From assembly GCA_005408345.1 (NCBI GenBank), contig SEMN01000185.1:372001-436000 (forward strand): 64,000 nt of DNA. Direction: 5' to 3'. The number at the start of each line of letters is the position of its first letter. Within the stretch, counting starts at the first letter, position 1. This document shows, piece by piece, positions 35,601 through 45,295 of the stretch. A program made the translations under genes and the position numbers. This DNA is from Macquaria australasica (taxonomy: Eukaryota; Chordata; Actinopteri; Centrarchiformes; Percichthyidae). The notes under the pieces were generated by a model. It did no database searches. It saw nothing but the letters and a program-made list of their open reading frames with translations, and had not been told where the DNA came from.

Positions 35601-38600
35601 AGACGTCACATCACAACTCCAGACCTGTTGATTGTTTGTGTTTCTCATCACCCTGTATTATATGACAAATGACACAAACATTATGTGGAGCAGCATGGCC
35701 GGATGCAGGATAGTGAGTCGATAAGTTTACTTTTGGATGTAGTAGAGTAAATCTACGCAGGTGAGTATTTTGCATTTTCATGCTGTTTATTCGTTACGTC
35801 ACCGGTGTGTGAAGGCCTTAATAGTTGCAATGTTGTATAAAGATATGCATTTTAAAGTATGAGGTTAAATTGGACCCACTAAATAAATATGCATTACTTC
35901 AATGTAGTTGTACATAGCCAGGTCTGCAATTGCGTGGTCATCTGGAACCCGCACCCTGGTATACTCAGGCAGTACAGCACCTGGGCGGAAACACAGCGGA
36001 AGACAGCCAGACTTTGTTATGAATTGTCAGTTCATTCTGTGTCTCCTTTAATCTTTGTTCATTTAAAAAGTACTGACTGAAATCCTCATTGAGCTGTTCC
36101 ATTATTTCTTCAAAGACAATGCAGTCCTCAAAGCCCTATAAAGCATGAATGGATGAATGAGTTTCCATTTAATTCTTTTCTGCCTTTTCTTCTCCTCCAT
36201 TCAGTGTTACTTACAGCGTTCATCCCCTGGCCATAGAAAGGCACCACTGCGTGGGCTGCATCGCCCATAAGAACACATTTGTCGTCAATGTGATACGGGG
36301 AGCACTTGACAGACACCATGGCCTGCCCAGGCAAACGGAAATAATCCCTCTTGAGAGTATCACTGTGGGACACAAATGGAAATAAAACAATTATAAACTC
36401 ATTTTGAGCTGTTCACTTTATTTCTAAACACCAGACTCTGGTTTTTGCTTGCTACAAAAGCATCTGTCACATCTGAGTAAGCTAAAACAACCCTGCTCTG
36501 TCCGCCCTGGTGAAGTTAAACAGCCGAACAGAGGAACGAAAGCATGCATTCATTTGTTTCTGCCTGAGCACTCCAAATAAAGCCAACCCAGAGAGGAAGT
36601 GAGTGAATGACAGCCTCAAGCGTTTCTACAGCTCAGGCCTCCGCTATCTCTCCGTCACCCACAACATACGGTTCACCTCAAATTAAAACCTCACTGCACA
36701 AAGCCATGTAACTGTAAGTATGTAATTTCACACTTCATAGATCGTGGCTGTGGATGTGGCTGGAGACGACGGGATGTTGGGAAATGAAAGTGTTTTTGAG
36801 GATGGCTTGGCAGGTCAGATGAAGAGATAAAGGCAGAGGGGGGAGAAAAGGGGGAGACAGATAACAGATGGTGGAGAGAAAGAGAGAGAGAGAGGGGTGG
36901 AGGTGAGAAAGTCACTTACACTCCTATTAGCGGTATGGCATCAGGGAAGTATTTCTGGAAGAACGCAATGACTTCATCTCCAGTGGTGATCTTCTCAAAC
37001 TCGTCAAAGGGCATGAAGAGGGTACAGGTAAATGTCTTGTCCTAAATTGGAAAACAAACGTGTTGAGACATTACACTTGGTTACCAGACGCTTTACAAGA
37101 TGATCCTTTCACTGTTCCAGCAATGGGATGCATTCAAAATGTTCCTTCAGTAAAGGTACAGAAATAGCAGCATCAAAATATACTTAAAGTGCCAAAAGTA
37201 AAAGTACCATGATGAAGAATATGCCCATTTTGGAATAATTATATAATTATTATTATAATTATTGATGCATTAATGTGTAAGCAACACTAAATGTTGTTGG
37301 TACAGGTGGAGTTAATTTTAACTACTTTCTATATTGCAGGTAGCTTTAGCTATGATGATACATCATAATTTATTTGTTGATTCTTTTTTAATTAATAATC
37401 TAAATCTGCAAAGTAACTAAAGCTGGCAGTGGGGTAAAAAGTACAATATTTGTACTATAATATTACTGTAATATTTGTGTTGTGCCACAGTATGGGGTTG
37501 CATTCACACAAGTGTCAAACATTTATCGCAATTTTGCCCTTTTCTATAGGCTCTTTGTATTTCTACTGATACAATGGAACATAAATAAAGTATCTGTGAT
37601 AAAGTATTCTTAACACAAGGTTCACTTACTTACAGTAGCTATTCCTGAAGCTTTCAGACACCGTATCCACCGAGGAAACACATGACATGGGCAAAAGTTT
37701 TGGGAATGGTTAAGTAAACGAGCCTTGCGTTTTGAATCATTTATTACAGATGTGTTCCCAAGGTCAAGAATGAACCCTTGCACTCGCAAATAAAGTAGCA
37801 TCCTTTAATAAATGCAAACTCTGACCTAATCTGCATTTTAATACAGATTCACATGACATCATGGGTCTGATGATCCAAGGAGCAGATCCAGGTCTGCCTG
37901 GATCTGCTCCTTGGCCTCATCCTCCTCATCCATCCTCAATGCAAATGTAATAGCTAAACTCCACCCAGTGCAAGTGATGGATGAAAGTGCACTGAGGTTG
38001 TGGGTGTGCCATTATGTGCCCATCTGACATAATGTGTTCCTGGGAACTAGGGTGACAGTGTGAATGCACTCCAAAGTCAGCTGCCTTAACCTGGGCTCAC
38101 TGAAGAGACAAGGCAAAGCAGTTGTGCTGAGTCAGCCATGCAGAAAAACCATTGTGAGATTTAGAAAGACAGGAGAGACAGAGAGAAGTCTGACAAAAAC
38201 AGACAGGCAGACTGAGGAGAACGATGACACAACTGCCGTGTGAAAAGTAGGTAAGAATTCTGAAGATCTCTGTAAATGAGGCTAATTAACTCTATGTCTC
38301 TACGAGGTCAATCATTGCCGGAAATTTTCTGAAGTGATTATGCATTTGTCTTTCTGCAACAGCTAGCTGCTGCCAACAACAAACAGCTTACAATTCACAA
38401 CTGTAGTTTGAGAAACAGTGCAGCTATAAAACACATGAGAGAAGAAAATAAACTTCAGACTCACCATGTTGGGCAGGGCGATCATCATGAATGTGTTTCG
38501 TGGCCAGATGTGCAGATAATTAGGCTTCATGGCAAACTGGTGGTGATGATGATGAAAGTAGGATGAACAAAAATGAAATAAACAAGAAGACATCTACAAT

Positions 38601-40979
38601 GGTGCCTAAACATTGTGGGTCTAACGCTAGCAGCAGAGAAAACTGTACAGAGGACTGACCTCTCCATTGATGGGTGGCATGGTGAGCTCCATGTAGCCGT
38701 GGGGGATGTAGGTCTGGCTGTAGTCGAAGCGGCTGAGGCGGAGGAATTGCTTGCGAACGGCAGAAAAAGCTCCATCACAGCCTACAATCAGGTCTGCCTG
38801 GATCTGCTCCTTGGACCCATCTGACCTGAGACACATACCAGTAATACGACAGACTGACATCCATATGTATAAGCTAATTAACTTGATTAAACAGGATAAT
38901 CCTTTTCATGTTTAGCCTGAGGGTCCTTAAGTAGTATGTTTGAGCAACTCTTTCTCACACTTGGCCTTTTCATCATGCACACAGAAGACTTTGGGAATAT
39001 CTTTTGCTCTGCAGGGGTTCACCTTTGCTTTCCCATTAGGACATTGGAATACTTTTTGTACTCTCATATGTTACAACTCAAAAAAACTTTTTTTTTTATT
39101 CCATGCAGATATTTAATATTAAACAGCACAAGGCCCTTGCCCTTACAACACTTAAAACACAAGGGTAAACTTTAAGATAAATTTTAAATTCAGAAGTGAT
39201 TTTGATAAAAGATGATCCTTATAACAACAGCTGCATTTAACTTACTGACAAGCTGCTCACCAAATATACAGTATTTCATTGTCACTAAATTCAAACAATG
39301 GTTATGACAGTATCTGTATAACATACAAATTAAATGGTTGTGGCTTTTTCTAATTCCTAGTAATGTCACTCAAAGCCATGGTGGTTACAGATGATAGCAT
39401 CTCCGGCCACTTTAAACACACAGTATACTGTTTGGTCCATCTGGTCTGGGACTTTAAAAGCTGCTCCAAACAGCAGGAGTCAGTACACTGGACATCCCTG
39501 GACACAGTCTGATGTGCCACATGGAAAGGGTTCCTGTCATAGTTACAGAGTTAAATGTTGGCCAACTCTGTTCACAGTACAGCACACATCAGTGACCTGA
39601 GTGGAAATGCTGCTGCATCTGTTAAACTCAATGTTAAATACATCTGAATATATTCTTGGCATAATGATGTTTTTATTGCCTAATTGCTTTAAACACTGTT
39701 CCAATCATTTAGGCACCAATCAAAATTGCTGCAGAGTGTAATTCATTTAATTATTCTTGACCCCCATAGACATTATTGTATGTATTCACACGTTTCCAGT
39801 CACATCTTGTATGAGGCGGTTCAATGTCATTTTGACAACTTTAGCAAAGTGGATTTATTATTAGTTCAATCACCAGCTATATTTTCACAGAGAAATGACA
39901 GTTTTATGAAAATACTAAATGTGCACGTCCAATAAAGTGTGCATAGTGCATAGAAAATCCTAATTACAGTGTTGTGAGGCTTGGTGACAATCCTTTTGAT
40001 AAATGCATGTGGCTGCAGCATGGTGCATGATGTTAATTTGACATTGTGCTGCAGTGCTCCACCTAAAGATACCATATCTAAAGTTAATCAGATTACAATA
40101 TTGAATAGTGTTCAGAGATATTCTAAGATATTATTAACATATTAACATGTTATTAGATTATAGACCAGACTATCAGAAGAAAGCAGCTCATGTACATCTA
40201 TTTCATGCTGATGGCTATCTCTGAACATTTCCTGACTAGTATGGGAGGAAACTGGCTAACACAGTGGCATCAGGCTCTCCTTGTACATTTAATTATACAA
40301 GCTGGAGAGAGCAAATATGAGCTGTCACAGTTCAACTACAGGGTAGAGGGAAGGATGTGTCCTGGATGTGGAAGGTGCACACCAGCCAGGGTGACTTTTG
40401 GATTCAAGGCACACTCACAGTCTTTACGGAAAACTTGATTCAATTAAAGTGCATGAAAGTGTTTGTTCACTGTGGCAATAACTGCACAGTGACTCATTCT
40501 AATCCGTATTTCTAACTAGGTGCATGTTGGACCACCAGGCATAAAAACGAACAAATAGAAATGACGACATACACATCAAATGGATTTTTACACATTTTAG
40601 ATAAGGCTGAATTCAATTTAAAAACCCTGTGATCAAATTAAACTGAGTTTAACTGTGTTAATATTTCACTGCATGGGTACGCTAATTCCCACAACTAAAA
40701 AGACCTGGAGGTGTTTCAGTGTTAATTGGGTTGTAAATTGTGTGTCACATTTACCTCAAGGACAACCAATTACAGAGCTACTAAAAAGTCATGCACAGGG
40801 GCTTCAAAGGCAACATGTTCATCAGCATCCCAGATCTCAGCCAGTTACAAGGCCACATGTGTTTACATGTAGGAACACAGAGGGAACATGATCAATAAGC
40901 CGTTGTAAAAACAAAGACTCCAAATGAGCAGCTCCTCCGCCTAGATTACTCTCCATATATTGTGTGTGTGAGCGCGCGC

Positions 40980-41058
<79 letters not shown>

Positions 41059-44000
41059 CGTGTGCGTGTGTGTGTGTGTGCTGTGAGTGCAGGGGTGCAC
41101 ATGTGTAAGATCTGTAACTATTTACCTGACAAAGGTCATTAGCCCTGTTTCAGCACTGCAGTCCTGCAGTTTGTGGTCAAAGTTCAGCTTCGTGTTTGGA
41201 TATGTGTCTGCCTCTGTGGGAGTAAAAATGTTATAAAAGGAGCTTATATCACATATGCAGGCATGACATAACACCAGCAGTTTAATATAATAGGCAATAT
41301 CTTGTTAAAATACACACGAAACCTCCATGATTCTAATAAAACGCAGTAAGGACACAGACTGTCAGCAAAGGATTAAATCAATCCCCCACTGAAGGGGAAT
41401 GACCTCATGATGGTCAGCATGAATCTCGTGAACTACACAGCAGTCAAAGTATCTGGTTTTGTGAAAACCGATGTTTAGGTTGTCACACTCCCCGAAATAT
41501 CTTTATCTCAATGTTCATTCCAGGAGTCTGGATCGGCCCTGATAAGAGCGACGGCTTTATAATCTGCCTCTTTTTCAGCACACACACAGGCAATCTAATT
41601 AAACACAGGTCCCTGCTGTCGCACATTATCTCCAAGCGTACACTGAGGCACCTTTTAGCCAGAAAAGACTAGCACATTCCCTGACGTTCCATGAGGCAGC
41701 CTGCTCATGCAGTTTAAAGACTCACATGAAGCCAAACACAGGGAGTATCTGCAGTGGATGAGGCTCGGCTCGCTGCCATACAGCATCATTTAGGACAATT
41801 GGTGGGAAGGAAGAGTATGTCTTTAAACTTGGAGCTTTGTGCAGAGTTCATGATGTGCAGAGTTCATGATGTATTGAGGGTACAGACCTGAAACTTGATT
41901 AAGGCTTTTATAGAATTCAAGAATATGTATTACTGTATAATATGCTGTTTGTAAAAGTGGACTGGTGATGCTTTAAAGCGATACTATGTAACTTTTGAAA
42001 GGTGAAATAACACATTCTTCTTCATACAGATAAAAAAGTTTAATTTATTAGCAAGAAAAGGCACAGTTGCTCAATTCAATACACTAAGGGGTCACTCACT
42101 CCCCACCCCCTATGTAATAGACACTCAGTAACTCTATTAGGGTACTACGTAGTGCATAAAGTTCACAATATATGCAATATATAGTAAACAGGGAGTGATT
42201 TGGGACACTGCCTATGACTCTTCTCCAATACTGTACTGTCACACTACGTTGTAGCATTTAGCTTTATCCCATTTTCTTTGCAGTAGCAAAGTTCTGCAAA
42301 TGTTATTTAGTCTCACTTTAAAAATTTCATCACTTAACATTATTAGAGAGTGACTTCTGCTGCCTGTTTTGTAATATCAGAGAATGCACAAGCGCTGAAT
42401 GACAGGACATTAAGTTGGAACTCTCGTTTAATTCCTATTATCTCACATGCTGGATATAGAGCGTTTTGCTAGATATTCATTGATTCATCTGCGCAGTTGA
42501 TATGAATAAAAATGTAAAATATAGGGAAAGAATGTCAGTTAGATTATTACTGTGGTTGTTTGAGGGTTTTTGATAGGGTTTATGATAAATGTATTACAGT
42601 GCTGTTCAATTCAGACTTGTGCCATGTTGAAAGTGTTACGGAAATATGTTATTAGGACGACCAAGTAAAATTGCTGTCGTAACTTTTATGTAAAAGCGAC
42701 ATGAAAACGACATGTAAAATTGTATCAGATTAACGTAAAGGTAGTGGATGTCTGGAAGGGGCTAAAACTCTTTATGAGTCAAATTTTTTTAGCATTTTCT
42801 TGTAGGAAAGGTGCATCATTTGAATGTTAAATTGCCATTTGGCTATAATTTGCTTTAATCATTTCAGCACACATCCCATGACACTGTGATCAGTGTTAAT
42901 GCTCCGGGGCTATTTTGGCTACATTATAGACACTATTCTTACCTGTTAGCAGCTCTTTGTTCAGATTGGCTCGGTCTACTGACAGGATGAACTGAAAAGA
43001 GAACAAACAGTATTGTAGTGTAATTTTACATGTACTTCAGATCTGTAACACTGTTCATTAAAAATGGGAACAAGAAGCTTCTGGGGTTTGTACTCTGCCT
43101 TCATACATTCATGATTCATGCTTTCACTGTGTTTCTTGCATATATTTGTTTTATTTCACTATGTAAGTCCCCATGCGATTAAGAATCCCTGCCAAACTGG
43201 CAGCAGTGTAATTAAAAACAACTATTTTTAGACACACTAACAATACATACAAATAACAGGGACACATTTTATAATGACATACAAACCTAATTTTTTGTTA
43301 TGTGACAAAATTTCAGTCTGACTGCACAAGTTGTCACTTGTACTGATGATGAATCATGTGGTGCATCCTTGAGCCACTTCAGCTAACATACCTCTGTGTG
43401 TGCACGCATATTGCAGTTTCTTTGTGTTTCTGTATGTGTGCGCTTACGTACCCACCTATGTTGGTGCATGTGAGCAAATAACAATCCAATCTAAGATGTT
43501 ATCAGTACAAGCTAATAGGTCATTACAGTGTTATGTACTTAACTTCTACGTATTGTTGTTTGTTACTAGTTTGAATGTCTTGTATGGCTACGTTGCAGGA
43601 CCTCCTCCTAGCAAATGATTAGCATAGTTTTTACATCACAGAAATATATAAAATGCACAGTTCTGTTGTAAATGACAGTAGTCCTACAATTGGCAAGGGG
43701 ATAAGATGTCAGTTTAGTCATATCCTGGCTCTTTCTGTGTTTTGCATTATAAAATAAATGTTCACAACAATGGCCAGCTTACCTGGCCTTTCTTGCCATA
43801 AGGGATCGGGGACTGTTTCCCACTCAGGGAATGGATCATTCTTGCATGCATGGGGATTCCCTGGGCGACAATCTGAGGAAAGATTATTAATACAGGGGGT
43901 CACATTTTAAAAATGACATATATTAACATTCAGGATAAATAATTCTGTAGAGCGTTATACTTTGCATTGTTTTCAGTCTCAATTTGTAAGTGGAAACAGG

Positions 44001-45295
44001 GTATGATGCCGTGGACAGTCCGGCTAGCCCATGTGGTCACCCAGTATCTGCCCTTGAAAGTATATGCAAAAGCCTTGTAAAGCAAGCCTTGTTTTGTCAC
44101 GCTGAAAAGTCATACAAGTGTAAAAAAAAAGGATGTGCATAGGGCATGCATAACATGGTCAGTGCAGCAAATGTGGACCCACAAAGAGATTGCTGACCTC
44201 AGATGCCAGGATAAAAGACCCTAAGTGGACTGTAAGCAAAGAAAGCAGGGTGGACAGATTCCCTGGGGCCACATATTTAATATTTCATTATTAGAAATCC
44301 AGCTAAACAAAAAATGGAGGGTTTCCACCCACTTGCCTCCACTTCGGTCTATGATGTGTGTTTTAAGTTTGTTTCTTGCCATACCTGGTCTTTCAGACCA
44401 AAAAACAAGCAATGTGCTCACCATGCCCCTGCAGGCCAGAGAGGAATCTTACCTCATTTCCACTTTACTAGATAAACAGTGAATATATTTAATCAGCAAA
44501 CCTTCTCCTCCATTCCAATATGCTTCAATGCTTGCCGGCCCCTGTGAGACAAAGCCAGGTTGATGCTTCTCCCCTTCACAATTTTGGCCTTCCGGATATC
44601 TGACCAAAATCAGGCACAATGTTTCAATCTTACCTTTGTGACACATAGGTGAATAGAAACCCGCTGTTTCTATTCACCTATGTGTCTATATATGTTCAGG
44701 AATGTTGTAATTTTGATGTGTATCTCTATTCCTCAGAGAGAGGAGTGATGTGACAATGTTGTTTGCTTAGAATAGCAGGTTTTAAACAGAGCTTTGAATA
44801 CTACCTTCCCGAGTTTCAAAGACTTCCACATTAAAGCCTCTTTTGGCAAAGAAGCAGGCATTCAGTGCTCCAACCTGAATGGGAATAAAGACAGTTCTTT
44901 GAAAACCTTGCCAAAATCACTGTGCTTTACAAGGTCATACATAAATAATTATCTCTTAACTATACAATATTAACACTATAAAGGCTGCATAGCCATTCCT
45001 GAACACTCTTTTGTAATCTTATTCCCTTTATTCCACACTGTCAAGTGCAAATACACATTTCACTGCAAGATACAAAAAAGAAAGTTCTCTTCTTTCCATC
45101 CAAAAAAGGCTTTGTAGAACTGTCCCATGTTAAAAGAGGACAGCTGCCTTGGTAAAGGTCAACATACAGTCGACAGATCTAAAGACAAGAGGCACCAAGA
45201 ATGAATTCACTTTCATTTTCTTTTCTTACCAAACCACCGCCCACCACTGCAACAACTTTTTTCTTGGTCGACCTGTCGCTTGATTCCTCCTCCAT
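32510..45295 (-). CDS. kmo: Kynurenine 3-monooxygenase, fifteen coding exons
   Basis: An FAD- and NADPH-dependent hydroxylase that converts L-kynurenine to 3-hydroxykynurenine in tryptophan catabolism, anchored in the mitochondrial outer membrane. The CDS is the complement of join(32510..32656, 34257..34316, 34392..34493, 35898..35980, 36078..36135, 36215..36362, 36920..37041, 38465..38536, 38660..38825, 41126..41213, 42943..42991, 43783..43872, 44502..44599, 44805..44874, 45230..45295), giving 472 aa (human 486). Seen: the FAD dinucleotide motif GGGLVG at 19-24, split by intron 1; substrate-site R89 and Y103 (human R85 and Y99); the DG motif in VGCDGAF at 169-175; GDAAHAVVPFYGQGMNA at 307-323; a C-terminal hydrophobic anchor at about 429-446. 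All fourteen introns are GT-AG and keep phase. The ATG context acaATGg is strong. The gene diverges from ide and converges with opn3. Introns 2, 6, 8, 12 and 14 carry the hairpins and repeats listed separately. Nothing suggests inactivation. Confidence 0.97.
33385..33905 (+). repeat. Dispersed repeat family R2, copy 2 in kmo intron 14
   Basis: Same block order as 7,284-7,815, ending at tttcagtctggaccaaagtg and a gaccgacc-like run. It lies in the largest 3' intron of kmo, antisense to the gene. Confidence 0.6.
34257..34316 (-). CDS. kmo: kmo exon 14 (residues 405-424)
   Basis: A 60-nt exon encoding VTFTRTRYHEAVERWHWQNK, the conserved block just before the membrane anchor. Flanked by ctccag and gtaaga. 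Confidence 0.94.
34392..34493 (-). CDS. kmo: kmo exon 13 (residues 371-404)
   Basis: Encodes MRAHVNSKWFLFRKHLDNF and HFLMPKTIIPLYTM, an amphipathic and hydrophobic stretch before the anchor. Flanked by ttttag and gtaagt. Confidence 0.94.
34905..35150 (+). repeat. Dispersed repeat family R3, partial copy in kmo intron 12
   Basis: Shares a diverged block of about 100 bp with 17,720-17,830, including ctccactaactcctgag and gctaaatgctccac. It lies in the intron between kmo exons 12 and 13. Confidence 0.5.
35388..35820. mobile_element. MITE with terminal inverted repeats in kmo intron 12
   Basis: The left end taaaggcctttacgcaccgg and the reverse complement of the right end (taaggccttcacacaccgg) form a terminal inverted repeat of about 19 bp with a few mismatches. 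TTAA is seen at both outer edges, but whether it is target duplication or part of the repeat is unclear. It is 0.43 kb and non-coding, inserted between kmo exons 12 and 13. Confidence 0.65.
35898..35980 (-). CDS. kmo: kmo exon 12 (residues 343-370)
   Basis: Encodes AVLPEYTRVRVPDDHAIADL and AMYNYIE, close to human. Flanked by gcccag and gtaatg. Confidence 0.93.
36078..36135 (-). CDS. kmo: kmo exon 11 (residues 324-343)
   Basis: A 58-nt exon encoding GFEDCIVFEEIMEQLNEDF. The donor gtcagt splits a Ser codon (phase 1). Confidence 0.92.
36215..36362 (-). CDS. kmo: kmo exon 10 (residues 274-323)
   Basis: Contains the second flavin-binding signature GDAAHAVVPFYGQGMNA (307-323), preceded by MVSVKCSPYH. 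Flanked by cccacag and gtaagt. Confidence 0.95.
36920..37041 (-). CDS. kmo: kmo exon 9 (residues 234-274)
   Basis: Encodes DKTFTCTLFMPFDEFEK and FFQKYFPDAIPLIG. The donor gtaagt is near-perfect. It ends in phase 2, and the codon is completed by exon 10. Confidence 0.94.
37875..37914. repeat. Perfect hairpin in kmo intron 8 built from an exon 7 copy
   Basis: Arms 37,875-37,892 (ccaaggagcagatccagg) and 37,897-37,914 (cctggatctgctccttgg) are exact reverse complements around loop tctg. The 26 bp at 37,889-37,914 are identical, in the same orientation, to 38,789-38,814 inside kmo exon 7, which encodes the segment around SKEQIQADL. Confidence 0.92.
38465..38536 (-). CDS. kmo: kmo exon 8 (residues 210-233)
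   Basis: Encodes FAMKPNYLHIWPRNTFMMIA then LPNM, nearly identical to the human segment. Flanked by caccag and gtgagt, phase 0 on both sides. Confidence 0.95.
38660..38825 (-). CDS. kmo: kmo exon 7 (residues 154-209)
   Basis: Contains ADLIVGCDGAFSAVRKQ, the DG motif that contacts FAD and NADPH in this hydroxylase family, and SRFDYSQTYIPHGYMELT. A 26-bp part of this exon (38,789-38,814) recurs in intron 8 as part of a hairpin. Confidence 0.95.
40960..41080. repeat. Long TG/CA microsatellite in kmo intron 6
   Basis: An alternating tg run interrupted by gcgcgcgc at the left and by cg steps at the right. On the kmo strand it is a CA repeat starting 46 nt after the exon 6 donor. Confidence 0.97.
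41126..41213 (-). CDS. kmo: kmo exon 6 (residues 125-154)
   Basis: Encodes ADTYPNTKLNFDHKLQDC and the following ETGLMTFV. The donor gtaaat is followed 46 nt downstream on the kmo strand by a roughly 120-nt CA repeat. Confidence 0.92.
41839..41870. repeat. Two-copy 16-bp tandem duplication in kmo intron 5
   Basis: The unit gtgcagagttcatgat occurs twice in direct succession with no mismatch, a recent slippage-type duplication. Confidence 0.9.
41970..42320 (+). repeat. Dispersed repeat family R4, copy 2 (kmo intron 5)
   Basis: Begins aaagcgatactatgtaactt, continues acacattcttcttcatacag and later tagctttatcccatt, matching the order of blocks at 28,190-28,480. Confidence 0.45.
42943..42991 (-). 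CDS. kmo: kmo exon 5 (residues 109-125)
   Basis: A 49-nt exon encoding FILSVDRANLNKELLT, which matches human YILSVSRENLNKDLLT. Flanked by tttcag and gtaaga. It ends in phase 1. Confidence 0.93.
43783..43872 (-). CDS. kmo: kmo exon 4 (residues 79-108)
   Basis: Encodes IVAQGIPMHARMIHSLSG and IPYGKKGQ. It carries the two kynurenine-carboxylate-binding residues known from the family, here R89 and Y103. Flanked by cctcag and gtaagc. Confidence 0.94.
44502..44599 (-). CDS. kmo: kmo exon 3 (residues 46-78)
   Basis: Contains KGRSINLALSHRGRQAL, a block characteristic of KMO. The acceptor is tggtcag and the donor is gtttgc, weaker than consensus but fixed by phase on both sides. Intron 2 upstream is only 205 nt and contains a perfect hairpin. 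Confidence 0.92.
44640..44686. repeat. Perfect hairpin in short kmo intron 2, 21-bp arms
   Basis: Arms 44,640-44,660 and 44,666-44,686 (right arm ending ttcacctatgtgtc) are exact reverse complements around loop ccgct. The hairpin fills about a quarter of the 205-nt intron and starts 40 nt upstream of the exon 3 acceptor. Confidence 0.92.
44805..44874 (-). CDS. kmo: kmo exon 2 (residues 23-45)
   Basis: Begins VGALNACFFAKRGFNVEVFE, which completes the FAD-binding beta-alpha-beta unit, with E42 positioned to bind the FAD ribose. Flanked by attcag and gtagta. It ends in phase 1. Confidence 0.93.
45230..45295 (-). CDS. kmo: kmo exon 1 (residues 1-22)
   Basis: Encodes an acidic start, a basic stretch STKKK and the first half of the FAD-binding strand and loop, VVAVVGGGL. 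The donor is gtaagaa. The GxGxxG motif is completed by exon 2. Confidence 0.93.

Noticed and set aside
37889..37914. Processed kmo pseudogene fragment in intron 8
   Set aside because: Only 26 bp are copied, they stay within one exon, and they are joined to their own reverse complement. This fits a template switch rather than retroposition.
40837..41100. Open frame rich in His-Thr
   Set aside because: A direct translation of the CA microsatellite.
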